From the NCBI GenBank assembly GCA_009836625.1, contig VXVC01000007.1:328067-392066 (forward strand): a stretch of 64,000 nucleotides of DNA. Reading direction: 5' to 3'. Made by a program: the position numbers and the translations under genes. The stretch comes from Holophagales bacterium (GTDB lineage: Bacteria; Acidobacteriota; Thermoanaerobaculia; Multivoradales; Multivoraceae). Positions 1 to 8,416 of this stretch are shown piece by piece (within the stretch, counting starts at the first letter, position 1; each line of letters begins with the position of its first letter). Under the pieces are notes generated by a model, which was not told the origin of the DNA, did not search any database, and saw only the letters and a program-made list of their open reading frames with translations.

Positions 1-123
1 CTCCGTGTTGGGCGCCGGCCCACCCACCTAGGGGCCCCCCCCCCCCCAAACTCCTGGGGAGGTGGGGGATGGGGCCAAACACGGAGCCTGCGACGGGTTT
101 GGCGGCGCTAGCAGCCTCGCGTC
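1..123. repeat. Imperfect inverted repeat and C13 run at window edge
   Basis: No gene is visible here. Bases 1-29 and 59-86 are an imperfect inverted repeat; the outer arms CTCCGTGTT and AACACGGAG match exactly. A run of 13 C lies at 35-47 in the loop region. It sits just downstream of the minus-strand dehydrogenase stop at 124, so it could be a terminator-like hairpin, but there is no T tract. Because it lies exactly at the window edge, an assembly artefact is also possible. Confidence 0.4.
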
Positions 124-1914
124 CTAGCGACTCTCAGGCAGCGCGAAGACGTACAAGTTGCCGCCCCGGGGGCGGGCGGCGCCCTCCGGCGTATGCCTGA
201 GGCTTCCCGGCCCGGTCGATATGGCGACGTACTGCCGACCGTCCACGGCATAGGAGATCGGGTAGCCCATCGGCGGGGCACCGAGGTTCACTTCCCACAG
301 GAGCTCGCCCGTCTCGTGTTCAAGGGCGCGGAAGGCACCGCTCGAGTCGCCGCCGAAGATCAGGCCGCCGCCGGTGGCGACGACCGAGTAGGTCGCGCCC
401 TCGGTCTCGAACAGCCACTTCGTCTCGCCCGTCACGGCGGAGATCGCGTACACCGTGCCGAGGTACTCCTCGCCGGGCGCCTGGATGTGGTCCGCGGCCA
501 GGTTGTAGATCGCGACCTGCTGTTCGAACGCCTGCGCCCGCGGACTGTTCGTGTCGCCCGTCACCAGCATCCGCGCGCACATGTTGCGCAGCGGGTAGTA
601 CATCGTCCGGGTCAGCGGGCTGTAGGAACCGGCTTCCCAGTCCTTGCCGCCGATCCAGGTCGGGCACACGAGCATCTCCTGGTCGAGCTCCGTGAAGATG
701 ATCTCGGTGTTCTCGACCGCCCGCCCCGTCGTCTCGTCGATGTCGACGACGACGTTCTGCGGCACGGTCGGGCGGGCCCACAGGAACTCCCCGGTCTCAC
801 GGTCCAGGGTGTAGACGAAGCCGGTCTTGCCCGGGATGCCCGTCATCACCTTGCGGGTCGCGCCCGCTTCCAGGCCCTCCCGGATCCAGCGTACGGCCTC
901 CGGGTCGGGCGAAACCGGAAGGTCGACCAGGATGCGTTCGAACGGATGGTCCAGGTCCCAGTGGTCGTTCAGGTGCTGGAAGTACCAGCGGATCTCGCCG
1001 GTGTCGGCCTCCAGCGCAAGGGTCGAGTTGTGGTACAGGTGCGTCAATTCCGTTCCACCGAGCATGAACTTCGGCGCCGGCGACGTAACGGCGGTGCCGA
1101 AGTAGATGAGTTCGAGCTCCGGGTCGTAGCTGGGCACCATCCAGGTGCCGACGTGGTGCCGCTTCTCGAACGGCACGTCGCCCCAGGTCTCGTCCCCGGG
1201 CTCGCCCGGCGCCGGCATCGTGCGCGTCCGCCAGAGCTCCTTTCCCGTCAGCGCGTCGAGCGCGATCATGATGCAGGACTCCGGCCCGCCCCAGGGACGG
1301 CAGCTCCGCCCCGAGACGACGCGGCCGCCGGCGACGATGGGTCCCGAGCTGTGAGTCGCGGGGTTCACCTTGTAGTCGAGGATCTGCGTCTCCCAGACCA
1401 GCTCACCGGTTTCGGCATCCAGCGCGAAGGCGTGATTGTCGTCGCTGTTGTTCAGGATCAACCGGTCGTAGATCGCGATGTTCCGGTTGTTCTTCGCGTT
1501 GAAGCCGACCTGCGCGTAGAGCCCCTCGGGCTGCTCTCGCGTGTAGCGCCAGATGAAGTCTCCGGTCGTCGAGTCGAACGCCTCGATCGTGTCCTCGAAC
1601 GAAGGAACGTAGAGAACCCCGTTGTAAGCCAGGGGCGTAATCTCGGAGGTCCCAACCGCGATCTCCCGTGACCAGACCAGGCCCAGCCGGCCGACGTTCT
1701 CGCGGTCGACCTGGTCGAGCGGGCTGTAGCCCCAACTGTCGAACGTGCGACGGAACATCAACCACTCCGACGCCGGCGGACTCCGGAGCATCTCGTCCGT
1801 GACCGGCGCGAACGTCGAAGCCGCGTCCTGGGCCGGGAGTTCGGCGCTGAATCCGACACTCAGGGCCAAGGCCAAAACCGCCAGCCCGCGGCTGGGCCGG
1901 CGCGCACTCTTCAC
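124..1914 (-). CDS. PQQ-dependent dehydrogenase (quinoprotein), no heme domain
   Basis: Periplasmic PQQ-dependent alcohol/sugar dehydrogenase-type beta-propeller of 596 residues. A Sec signal peptide covers about residues 1-29, followed by repeated propeller blades with the typical A-x-D-x-x-TGE-x-x-W pattern (for example ALDAETGELVWE, ALDALTGKELWR) and the family motifs SYDPEL and HWDLDHPF. It ends without a CxxCH heme motif, unlike its divergent neighbour, so electrons must leave through a separate carrier. The frame is open further upstream, but the GTG at 1914 is preceded by GGAGG seven bases away and gives a proper signal peptide, so I chose it. The substrate cannot be read from sequence. 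Confidence 0.88.
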   Translation of the reverse strand: MKSARRPSRGLAVLALALSVGFSAELPAQDAASTFAPVTDEMLRSPPASEWLMFRRTFDSWGYSPLDQVDRENVGRLGLVWSREIAVGTSEITPLAYNGVLYVPSFEDTIEAFDSTTGDFIWRYTREQPEGLYAQVGFNAKNNRNIAIYDRLILNNSDDNHAFALDAETGELVWETQILDYKVNPATHSSGPIVAGGRVVSGRSCRPWGGPESCIMIALDALTGKELWRTRTMPAPGEPGDETWGDVPFEKRHHVGTWMVPSYDPELELIYFGTAVTSPAPKFMLGGTELTHLYHNSTLALEADTGEIRWYFQHLNDHWDLDHPFERILVDLPVSPDPEAVRWIREGLEAGATRKVMTGIPGKTGFVYTLDRETGEFLWARPTVPQNVVVDIDETTGRAVENTEIIFTELDQEMLVCPTWIGGKDWEAGSYSPLTRTMYYPLRNMCARMLVTGDTNSPRAQAFEQQVAIYNLAADHIQAPGEEYLGTVYAISAVTGETKWLFETEGATYSVVATGGGLIFGGDSSGAFRALEHETGELLWEVNLGAPPMGYPISYAVDGRQYVAISTGPGSLRHTPEGAARPRGGNLYVFALPESR

Positions 1915-2002
1915 TGCGACGCCTCCGTTCCTCGCTGTCTTCAAGACGAACCGGGGACTGTAGCAGCAGCGACAGGCGGTGAAGTAGCATCCCGCCTTCC
2001 GC
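1915..2002. promoter_or_regulatory. Divergent promoter region of the two PQQ dehydrogenases
   Basis: This 88-bp gap separates two divergently transcribed paralogous dehydrogenases and should hold both promoters. A short perfect palindrome, GTCTT-C-AAGAC, lies at 1937-1947 and is a weak operator candidate. I cannot identify -35/-10 elements with confidence. Confidence 0.35.
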
Positions 2003-4135
2003 ATGAAGTCGTTGACGCGCCTCGCCTGCTCGCTGGCCGCGATGTCGTTCCTGAGCGCCGGCCCCGCCGCCCAGGACACAGCCGCTCAGGAGACCGCCTT
2101 CGTGCCGGTCACCCAGGAGATGCTGAACGACCCGGAACCGGGCCAGTGGCTGCACTGGCGCGGCACGCAGAACGCGTGGGGCTACAGCCCGCTCGACCAG
2201 ATCACGACCGCGAACGTGGACCGGCTTCAACTGGCCTGGGCCTGGGCGATGGACGACACCGGCCCGCAGGAGGCAGCGCCGCTCATCCACGACGGCGTCA
2301 TGTACCTGCCGAATCCCGGCGCGGTGGTCCAGGCCCTCGACGCCGCCACCGGGGACCTGCTCTGGGAATACCGGCCCGAACCCGTGGGTGACGGATCGGG
2401 CGCCTTCGGCCGCGGGGTGCAGAAGAACATCGCCATCTTTGGCGACCGCATTTTCGGCGCCAGCCCCCGGGCGACGATCTTCGCGCTGGACGCCCGCGAA
2501 GGGAAGCTGATCTGGGAGACGCAGACCGCCGACCCGGCTCTCGGCTACCGCTACACCGCCGGCCCGATCGTCGCCGACGGCACGCTGGTCACCGGTATCA
2601 CCGGCTGCGGCCGCTACAAGGACGACGTCTGCTTCATCACCGGCCACGATCCTGACACCGGCGAGGAGATCTGGCGGACCTCAACGGTCGCGCGGCCCGG
2701 CGAGCCGGGCGGCGACACCTGGGGCGACCTGCCGCTCCGCTTCCGTGCCGGCAGCGACGCCTGGATCGCCGGCAGCTACGACCCGGAACTCAGGATCGTC
2801 TACTGGGCCACCTCCCAGGCCAAGCCCTGGGCCCGCTCCGTTCGCGGCACGGAGGGCGACGCGCTGTACACGAACTCGAGCCTGGCGCTCGACCCCGACA
2901 CCGGCGAGCTGCTCTGGTACTACCAGTACCTGCCCGGCGAAACCCACGACATGGACGAGGTCTTCGAGACCCTCCTGATCGACGTCGACGGCCGGAAGAA
3001 GCTCTACAAGATGGGCAAGCTCGGCATCCTGTGGGAGCTCGATCGGGAGACCGGAGAGTTCCTCGACGCCATCGATGTCGGCTACCAGAACCTCGTCGAC
3101 GTCGACCGCGAGACGGGTGAGGTGACCTATCGCCCGGAGCTGATCCCGGAGATCGGCGTCGAGATCAACATGTGCCCGAGCACATCCGGGTTCAAGAGCT
3201 GGCGCGCCATGTCCTACGACCCGAACACGGGCGCCCTCTACATCCCGATGACGATGAACTGCGAGCTGGCCACCTTCGGCCCGGTCGAGCGCGTCCTCGG
3301 CGGTGGCGGCGCCGGCCCGGTACGCCGCATCAACACGATGCATCCCTACTCGGGAGGCAACCTCGGCGAGCTGATGGTGATCGACGTCAGGGAGGGCGAC
3401 ATCATGTGGCGGCACCGCACGCTGTCGCCGATCAACACCGCCGCGCTGGCGACAGGAGGCGGAGTCGTCTTCGCCGGCGACTACGACCGCTACGTCTACG
3501 CCTACGAGGCCAGGACCGGCCGCATCCTCTGGCAGACGCGGCTACCCACGTCGGCCCAGGGCTTCCCCGTGACCTACCTCGCCGGCGGCCGCCAGTACGT
3601 GGCGATCCCGGTCGGAACCGGCGGCGCCAGTTGGGCGACGATGGTGCCGCGCGACCTCATTCCCCACATCCGCCGGCCGACCAACGGCAACTCGATTCAC
3701 GTGTTCGCGTTGCCGGCGGATCTTCCGGCTGCAACCGGACAGACCCGGACGGCGGCGACCGACCGCGACACCGCCGGAGCGGCCGAGGCCTCGCTGACCG
3801 TCTGGGACGGCGTCTACACCGCCGAACAGGCACAGCGAGGCCTTGCCCCGTACGTCGAGACCTGCGCCACCTGCCACGGCGAGGACCTCGGCGGTGGCAG
3901 CAACTCCCCGGGCCTGGTCGGCGTCAGCTTCCAGTTCCTGTGGGGAGGCAAGACGCTGCACGAGTTGTACGAGGCGATCCGGACCACCATGCCGACCGAC
4001 AATCCGGCCAGCCTGCCGCGCGAGACCTACCTCGACATCCTGACCTACATGATGCAGGTGAACCAGTTCCCGGCGGGCGACGGGGAACTCGACGCCGAGG
4101 CTCTGGGCAACATCCTGATCACCGACGAGCGCTAG
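2003..4135 (+). CDS. PQQ-dependent dehydrogenase with C-terminal cytochrome c (quinohemoprotein)
   Basis: Exported quinohemoprotein dehydrogenase, 710 residues. Signal peptide about 1-24; PQQ beta-propeller about 30-570 with blade repeats (ALDAATGDLLWE, ALDPDTGELLWY) and a C-terminal class I cytochrome c domain with heme motif CATCH at residues 621-625 and a likely Met ligand in TYMMQVN. The heme domain lets it pass electrons from PQQ to a periplasmic carrier or oxidase. It is a paralogue of the divergent gene at 124-1914, which lacks heme. No strong Shine-Dalgarno precedes the ATG at 2003, but the signal peptide begins there. Its TAG stop shares bases 4132-4135 (CTAG) with the stop of the convergent serine hydrolase. 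Confidence 0.9.
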   Translation: MKSLTRLACSLAAMSFLSAGPAAQDTAAQETAFVPVTQEMLNDPEPGQWLHWRGTQNAWGYSPLDQITTANVDRLQLAWAWAMDDTGPQEAAPLIHDGVMYLPNPGAVVQALDAATGDLLWEYRPEPVGDGSGAFGRGVQKNIAIFGDRIFGASPRATIFALDAREGKLIWETQTADPALGYRYTAGPIVADGTLVTGITGCGRYKDDVCFITGHDPDTGEEIWRTSTVARPGEPGGDTWGDLPLRFRAGSDAWIAGSYDPELRIVYWATSQAKPWARSVRGTEGDALYTNSSLALDPDTGELLWYYQYLPGETHDMDEVFETLLIDVDGRKKLYKMGKLGILWELDRETGEFLDAIDVGYQNLVDVDRETGEVTYRPELIPEIGVEINMCPSTSGFKSWRAMSYDPNTGALYIPMTMNCELATFGPVERVLGGGGAGPVRRINTMHPYSGGNLGELMVIDVREGDIMWRHRTLSPINTAALATGGGVVFAGDYDRYVYAYEARTGRILWQTRLPTSAQGFPVTYLAGGRQYVAIPVGTGGASWATMVPRDLIPHIRRPTNGNSIHVFALPADLPAATGQTRTAATDRDTAGAAEASLTVWDGVYTAEQAQRGLAPYVETCATCHGEDLGGGSNSPGLVGVSFQFLWGGKTLHELYEAIRTTMPTDNPASLPRETYLDILTYMMQVNQFPAGDGELDAEALGNILITDER

Positions 4136-5679
4136 CCGCTCTCCTGAATCGCCTCCACCAACAGCGCCAGCGCGCTCTGCAACGAAGCGTCGGCGTGCCC
4201 GCCGAACGAACCCTCGTAAAGTCCGAGCCGGACCACAACCATCTCGTGCGACGGCACGATGATCGTGCTCTGGCCGCCGGCGCCCTGCATGCTGAACGCG
4301 CTGTTCGGCAATGACGGGTACCGCTTGCTGCCACCGCGCGGCGGGTTGTTGAGCCAGAAGAAGCCGCCGTAGATCGGCCGGCCGTCGGCGACCCAGGCCG
4401 GAGCCGGCGTGCTGACGAACTCGACGAAGCCCTCGGGCAGCACGCGCTCCCCGGTAGGCGCAACGCCATCGTCCAGGTAGAGCTGGCCCAGCCGCGCCCA
4501 GGTGCGGCCGGACCCGAAGCCATAGCCGTTCAGGAGGAAGTTGCCGTAGGGATCCGCTTCGGCGACGAAGCGCCGGACGCCGATCCGGTCGAAGAGGTGC
4601 TTCTGGGGGAACTGGTGGTAGTTCTCGCCGCGGCCCTCGACCGCCAGGCGCACCAGGTGGTTGGTCAGGATCGGGTCGCAGTTCCGGTAGCGGCCGATCG
4701 TGTTCGGCGGCCATTGCGGCGGCCGTTCGGTGGCCCAGAGGTGGGAGTTCACCGTGCCGGTGTAGAGGTAGAGGTGGTCCGGGTAGCCCATGGCCGCCTC
4801 GTCGTACTCCGGGTCGCCGGCGTTCACGCAGCGCAGGCCACTGGACATGCGGAGGATGTCCTGGATGCGGATCGTGCCGCGAACGTCGTCCGGGTCCTCG
4901 TGCCAGGAGTCGACCGGCGCCAACTGGTCGAGCGCATACTCGTCCTGCTCGATCAGGACACCCATCAGGGTAGCCGACAGGCTCTTGTTCATCGACCAGC
5001 TCTCGAGCGGCGTGTCCTTGTCGATCCCCTCGCGGTAGCGCTCGGCGATCAGCCGGCCCCGATGGAGCACGACGAGCGCCAGAGTCATCGCCTCCGGCTG
5101 GAAGGCGGCCTCAACGGCTGCGGCGAGCTTCTCCGCGTTCACGTCGTCGGGAAGCGGCTCGTCGGGCAAGGCGTCGCCCATCGGCCAGGGGGCGTCCTCG
5201 TCCAGCACGCTCGCGACCGGAACCGTCTCGTAGAACGGCGCGTCCTCCCCCTTCGGCAGGGCGACGCAGCCCTGATCGCCGTGGAGCACCGCGGTCCGGG
5301 TCACGCCGGAGTCGGTCGTGATGCGGACTCGTCCGTTCTCTCGGTCGAGGACCCGCCCCGGTAGACGGTCGCGGTACCGATGACGGGAGGTGAACCCGCC
5401 GATCTGCGTCCAGGCGTCCTCAAAGTCGAGCCCGGTCAGGAAGACCGCCGAACACAGGACCTTGGCGAAGCCGGCGGCCTCGTGCTCGATGAAGTCGCCC
5501 GGCGGCGGCATGCGGACGGTGTCCAGTTCGTGTTCCTGCCCACGCGCCACCAGACTCTCGCCCAGCGTCAGTCCCTGACCGACGACTGGCGGCGGGTTCC
5601 CGGATTCCACGCAGCCGGCGAGCAGCGCCGCCGCGAGAACGATCCAGCGAGTTGCGCAGCCTCCCAAGTTGCGCATCAT
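4132..5679 (-). CDS. Serine hydrolase, beta-lactamase class C-like lipoprotein
   Basis: Probable lipoprotein of the beta-lactamase/DD-peptidase/esterase (class C-like) fold, 515 residues. The signal ends in LLAGC, with lipidation Cys at 23. The catalytic SxxK is S229-M-N-K232, and a YxN-like YRN follows in the middle of the catalytic domain. Residues about 30-190 form an unassigned N-terminal domain before the catalytic one, making the protein longer than simple class C enzymes. Substrate unknown: peptidoglycan peptide or small ester are both possible. It is last in a three-gene operon; its ATG overlaps the stop of the DUF998 gene (ATGA at 5676-5679). Confidence 0.82.
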   Translation of the reverse strand: MMRNLGGCATRWIVLAAALLAGCVESGNPPPVVGQGLTLGESLVARGQEHELDTVRMPPPGDFIEHEAAGFAKVLCSAVFLTGLDFEDAWTQIGGFTSRHRYRDRLPGRVLDRENGRVRITTDSGVTRTAVLHGDQGCVALPKGEDAPFYETVPVASVLDEDAPWPMGDALPDEPLPDDVNAEKLAAAVEAAFQPEAMTLALVVLHRGRLIAERYREGIDKDTPLESWSMNKSLSATLMGVLIEQDEYALDQLAPVDSWHEDPDDVRGTIRIQDILRMSSGLRCVNAGDPEYDEAAMGYPDHLYLYTGTVNSHLWATERPPQWPPNTIGRYRNCDPILTNHLVRLAVEGRGENYHQFPQKHLFDRIGVRRFVAEADPYGNFLLNGYGFGSGRTWARLGQLYLDDGVAPTGERVLPEGFVEFVSTPAPAWVADGRPIYGGFFWLNNPPRGGSKRYPSLPNSAFSMQGAGGQSTIIVPSHEMVVVRLGLYEGSFGGHADASLQSALALLVEAIQESG

Positions 5680-6296
5680 TCGCTGTCCGCGGGCGCGCTA
5701 CAACGCGGACGCGCGGGCAGCCTCCACGCTACGACGCACAGGGTTCCGTACAGCGTCCCCTCCCCCAATCGCTGAATCAGTCCGCGGACAGGCTCCGCTG
5801 CCGGCATGAGCATCAGAACGAAGGTGGCTAGCCAGAACACTGCCAGGAGCGCCCATGCCAACCTGGTCGTCGCGGAGACGGCCGGATTGCGTGCCAGCAG
5901 CAGCAGGCCGACCGTAGTCGCCACGAAGGTGATCGCGGCCCACAGGTTGTGGAGCGTCTGCGTCAGGCTCCCATCGAACGGGCAGCCCGGATCGCACGGC
6001 AGGAACGCGGATCCGATCCAGACGCCGGGTTCGGCGGCAAGCAGCCAGTAGCCGGCCCGCGCGACGCCGGAAACCGGCACGAGCGGCGACGCTACCCACA
6101 GCAGCGCCAGCCCGAGAATCCCCCACACGAAGTGGGCTGTCGCTATCGTGCCCGCCCAGTCCGTGCCGGACGACGTCAGCTCGCTCGTGAACTGGCTGAC
6201 GAGGTCGTAGTCGGTCTTCAGCCATCCGCCCCCATACACCATGACCGCGTAGACAAGGGCGACGGCCAGAACGAGGAGGCGATGGTTCGGCCTCAT
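5676..6296 (-). CDS. DUF998-type integral membrane protein
   Basis: Hydrophobic protein of 206 residues with about six membrane segments; the pattern, including a conserved FLPCDPGCPFDG loop and a following TLHN, matches DUF998 family proteins. Function unknown. The open frame extends to 6377, but the ATG at 6296 overlaps the stop of the upstream DUF3604 gene as ATGA (6293-6296), and starting there places the first membrane segment at the N terminus. Translation is probably coupled both to the upstream gene and to the downstream serine hydrolase. Confidence 0.75.
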   Translation of the reverse strand: MRPNHRLLVLAVALVYAVMVYGGGWLKTDYDLVSQFTSELTSSGTDWAGTIATAHFVWGILGLALLWVASPLVPVSGVARAGYWLLAAEPGVWIGSAFLPCDPGCPFDGSLTQTLHNLWAAITFVATTVGLLLLARNPAVSATTRLAWALLAVFWLATFVLMLMPAAEPVRGLIQRLGEGTLYGTLCVVAWRLPARPRCSAPADSE

Positions 6297-8311
6297 TCGC
6301 CGTCCACAGGCCGGTACCAGATCGGCGATGTCCAGGCCATCTCCTGGATCGTCTCGGGATAGGAGCCGTCCGAGCACACGGCGGGCCGGTCTTCCGGTGC
6401 GAGCCGCTGGCAGTCATACCAACTCCAGCGCAGGCTGGGGTTCTCGACCACCCGCAGATAGTAGTAGGCGTGCTGGCCGGCATCGAACGTTTCGTCGCGG
6501 TAGACCGTGCAGAGGCTGTCGTGGCCTTCGCCGCTTCGCTCGCCGGTCGCGGGATCGACGCTCGCCCCGTTGTCCGGCGAACCGGCGATCGGGATGACCT
6601 GGGTGCGGCCCGTCCCGTCGGCGTCGATCCAGCCCTTGACGAGCTGGAGCTGCTGCAGGAGTCCGGCGCCGTCTGCCGGGTCTCGGGCAGCGAAGGCGAG
6701 GAAGATCGGCGCCGCGCCGTCGCCGGCCTCCGGCAGATCGCCGCCCATCGGCACGCCGTCGGCGTAGGCCTGCTCAAGCAGATCCGCCTGGTCGCACAGG
6801 TTCTCGGCGTAGTTCCAGCCGCCGAAGAAGCGCGGCCGGATCCGCGGACCCGAGGTGCCGAACACCTCGCGTCGCTCCATCGCCTCGAAGATCGCGTCGC
6901 GGGAGTTCTCGACCGCCCAGACGCCGGCCAGACCGCCGGCATTGCCGTCGATGCCGCTGGTCAGGAGACCCGGCTGAAGGCGCTCCTCGGGCGTCGACTC
7001 GACGGAAACGGCGCCGCGCCAGTCCTCTTCGGCCACCGCCCCCGGGGTCGCCGTGTGCGTGTCGGTCGAGGCGATGATGCCGAGCTTGACCGGATTCGAC
7101 CCGGTCTCCACCTCCTCCTCCAGACCGACGACGAGCGCGGAGCGAACGAAGTCCGTCCGGTCGACGCAACCGGCCCCGAGCATGCCCTGGTTGCCGTTCT
7201 CACCCTCCGGGCACTCCTCGGTTCGCAAGGTGGTCTCGCCCGAAAGCAGGGACTGAACCGTCTCCTCGCGGCCCAGCACCCGCACCGCCTCCACGTCGCA
7301 CAGCTCGTCCGGCTCGGCGAACACGGAGGACAGGCCGTTGATGCACTCGGACCCGCCCTTGTGCTGGAAGATCTCGATGATCGGTTCCCGCTCGAGCCGC
7401 TTCTCGGCGTACGCGCGGCGCGCCTCCAGCGTTCCCTCCAATCCCCGGTACGGCGCCATCCGGCCGTTCGCGAGATTGCTGTTGTGCGGGATCGTCAGGT
7501 AGTCGCAACCGGGCCGCGCACTGCCATCGCCGCAGACTTCGTCGAGCCGCTGCCAGAGCAGGCTGTCCGTGGGCGCGTCGATGTAGGAGACCGGCAGCTC
7601 AGGCACTTCCGAGCCCCGGAAAACGACGTTACGGTGGTAGTTCGAGATCCCCGGCGTGCCGGTGTACTCGTAGCCCACGAAGCTGGTGAAGCTGCACGCC
7701 TCTGTCCGGTCATAGGCGTCCTCAGCCGCTTCGATGATCTCCTGCCATGGGCTCATTGCCCATTCGCGGCAGAGCGAACCGTCCTCGCCGCACAGTTCCT
7801 CGGTCCTGCTCGGCGTCTCGGTCGTGATGACGGCGCCGAGCATCTGCATCCCCACTCTCTGGTCCGAGCGGAACGTGGTGCAGAACTCCGAGCCGTAGCG
7901 CGGCGACTCCGGATCCCGGCACAGGCGGCGTTCGCCCAGGAACTCGCCGTGATCGGTCACCGCGACGAAGTCGAGCGGTCGGTCGATCGCGATGCTGCCC
8001 GTAGGCCCACCGTCCTCGCCGATGGGCCAGAACGGGATCGCCTCGCCCTTCGCGAACCGGTAGGCGTCCGCCGGCGTCGCGCCGGTGCTGTTGGCCGCCG
8101 CGTCGAACGAGAAGCTGGTGTGGACGTGGAGGTCGCCGAACAGCGCCTGGCGGAGCGGGGTGGCGTCGAGGCAGCCGGGCCGGTCCTCCGTGCGCGTGAC
8201 GGCGGCGCCGGAGACGCTCCCGTCCCTGCCTCCGTCCCCGCCCGGCGCCGCACAGGCGGGAACGGCGAACACGAGCAAGGGCAACAAGTGGCGGATCGAA
8301 TCGGATCTCAT
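6293..8311 (-). CDS. DUF3604 domain lipoprotein (PHP-like metal-dependent hydrolase)
   Basis: Exported protein of 672 residues with a probable lipobox VPAC near residue 20. The body matches the DUF3604 family: an HxH pair in FGDLHVHTSFS, the TDHGEFLG motif, and DTHTATPG near the C-terminal half, all reminiscent of PHP-superfamily metal-binding sites. Several Cys residues suggest disulfides in the periplasm. The substrate is not established. It heads a coupled operon with the DUF998 protein and the serine hydrolase, and is divergent from the M24 peptidase family. Confidence 0.8.
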   Translation of the reverse strand: MRSDSIRHLLPLLVFAVPACAAPGGDGGRDGSVSGAAVTRTEDRPGCLDATPLRQALFGDLHVHTSFSFDAAANSTGATPADAYRFAKGEAIPFWPIGEDGGPTGSIAIDRPLDFVAVTDHGEFLGERRLCRDPESPRYGSEFCTTFRSDQRVGMQMLGAVITTETPSRTEELCGEDGSLCREWAMSPWQEIIEAAEDAYDRTEACSFTSFVGYEYTGTPGISNYHRNVVFRGSEVPELPVSYIDAPTDSLLWQRLDEVCGDGSARPGCDYLTIPHNSNLANGRMAPYRGLEGTLEARRAYAEKRLEREPIIEIFQHKGGSECINGLSSVFAEPDELCDVEAVRVLGREETVQSLLSGETTLRTEECPEGENGNQGMLGAGCVDRTDFVRSALVVGLEEEVETGSNPVKLGIIASTDTHTATPGAVAEEDWRGAVSVESTPEERLQPGLLTSGIDGNAGGLAGVWAVENSRDAIFEAMERREVFGTSGPRIRPRFFGGWNYAENLCDQADLLEQAYADGVPMGGDLPEAGDGAAPIFLAFAARDPADGAGLLQQLQLVKGWIDADGTGRTQVIPIAGSPDNGASVDPATGERSGEGHDSLCTVYRDETFDAGQHAYYYLRVVENPSLRWSWYDCQRLAPEDRPAVCSDGSYPETIQEMAWTSPIWYRPVDGE

Positions 8312-8364
8312 TCAGTCTCTCCAGGTCTGCGGCTGTGGTGACCGACCGTCCGGGGCCGGCGCCC

Positions 8365-8412
8365 GACGCTATCGCCCTCTATAGTGACTTCAACTCACTT
8401 CACAAGGAGAAC
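8365..8412 (+). repeat. 48-bp leader direct repeat, copy 1
   Basis: Bases 8365-8412 are identical to 9774-9821. The repeat contains an AT-richer stretch with TATAGT at 8380-8385 (possible -10), two ACTTCA boxes ten bases apart and the AAGGAG ribosome binding site of the first M24 gene. It marks the left edge of a 1409-bp tandem duplication. No convincing -35 is visible. Confidence 0.8.
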
Positions 8413-8416
8413 GAAG

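Noticed and set aside
193..1671. Long plus-strand open frame opposite the first PQQ dehydrogenase
   Set aside because: Arg/Val-rich antisense shadow caused by high GC; no family motif and the opposite strand encodes a clear quinoprotein.
6470..8341. 623-codon plus-strand frame opposite the DUF3604 gene
   Set aside because: Antisense shadow; the minus-strand protein has a signal sequence and recognised motifs.
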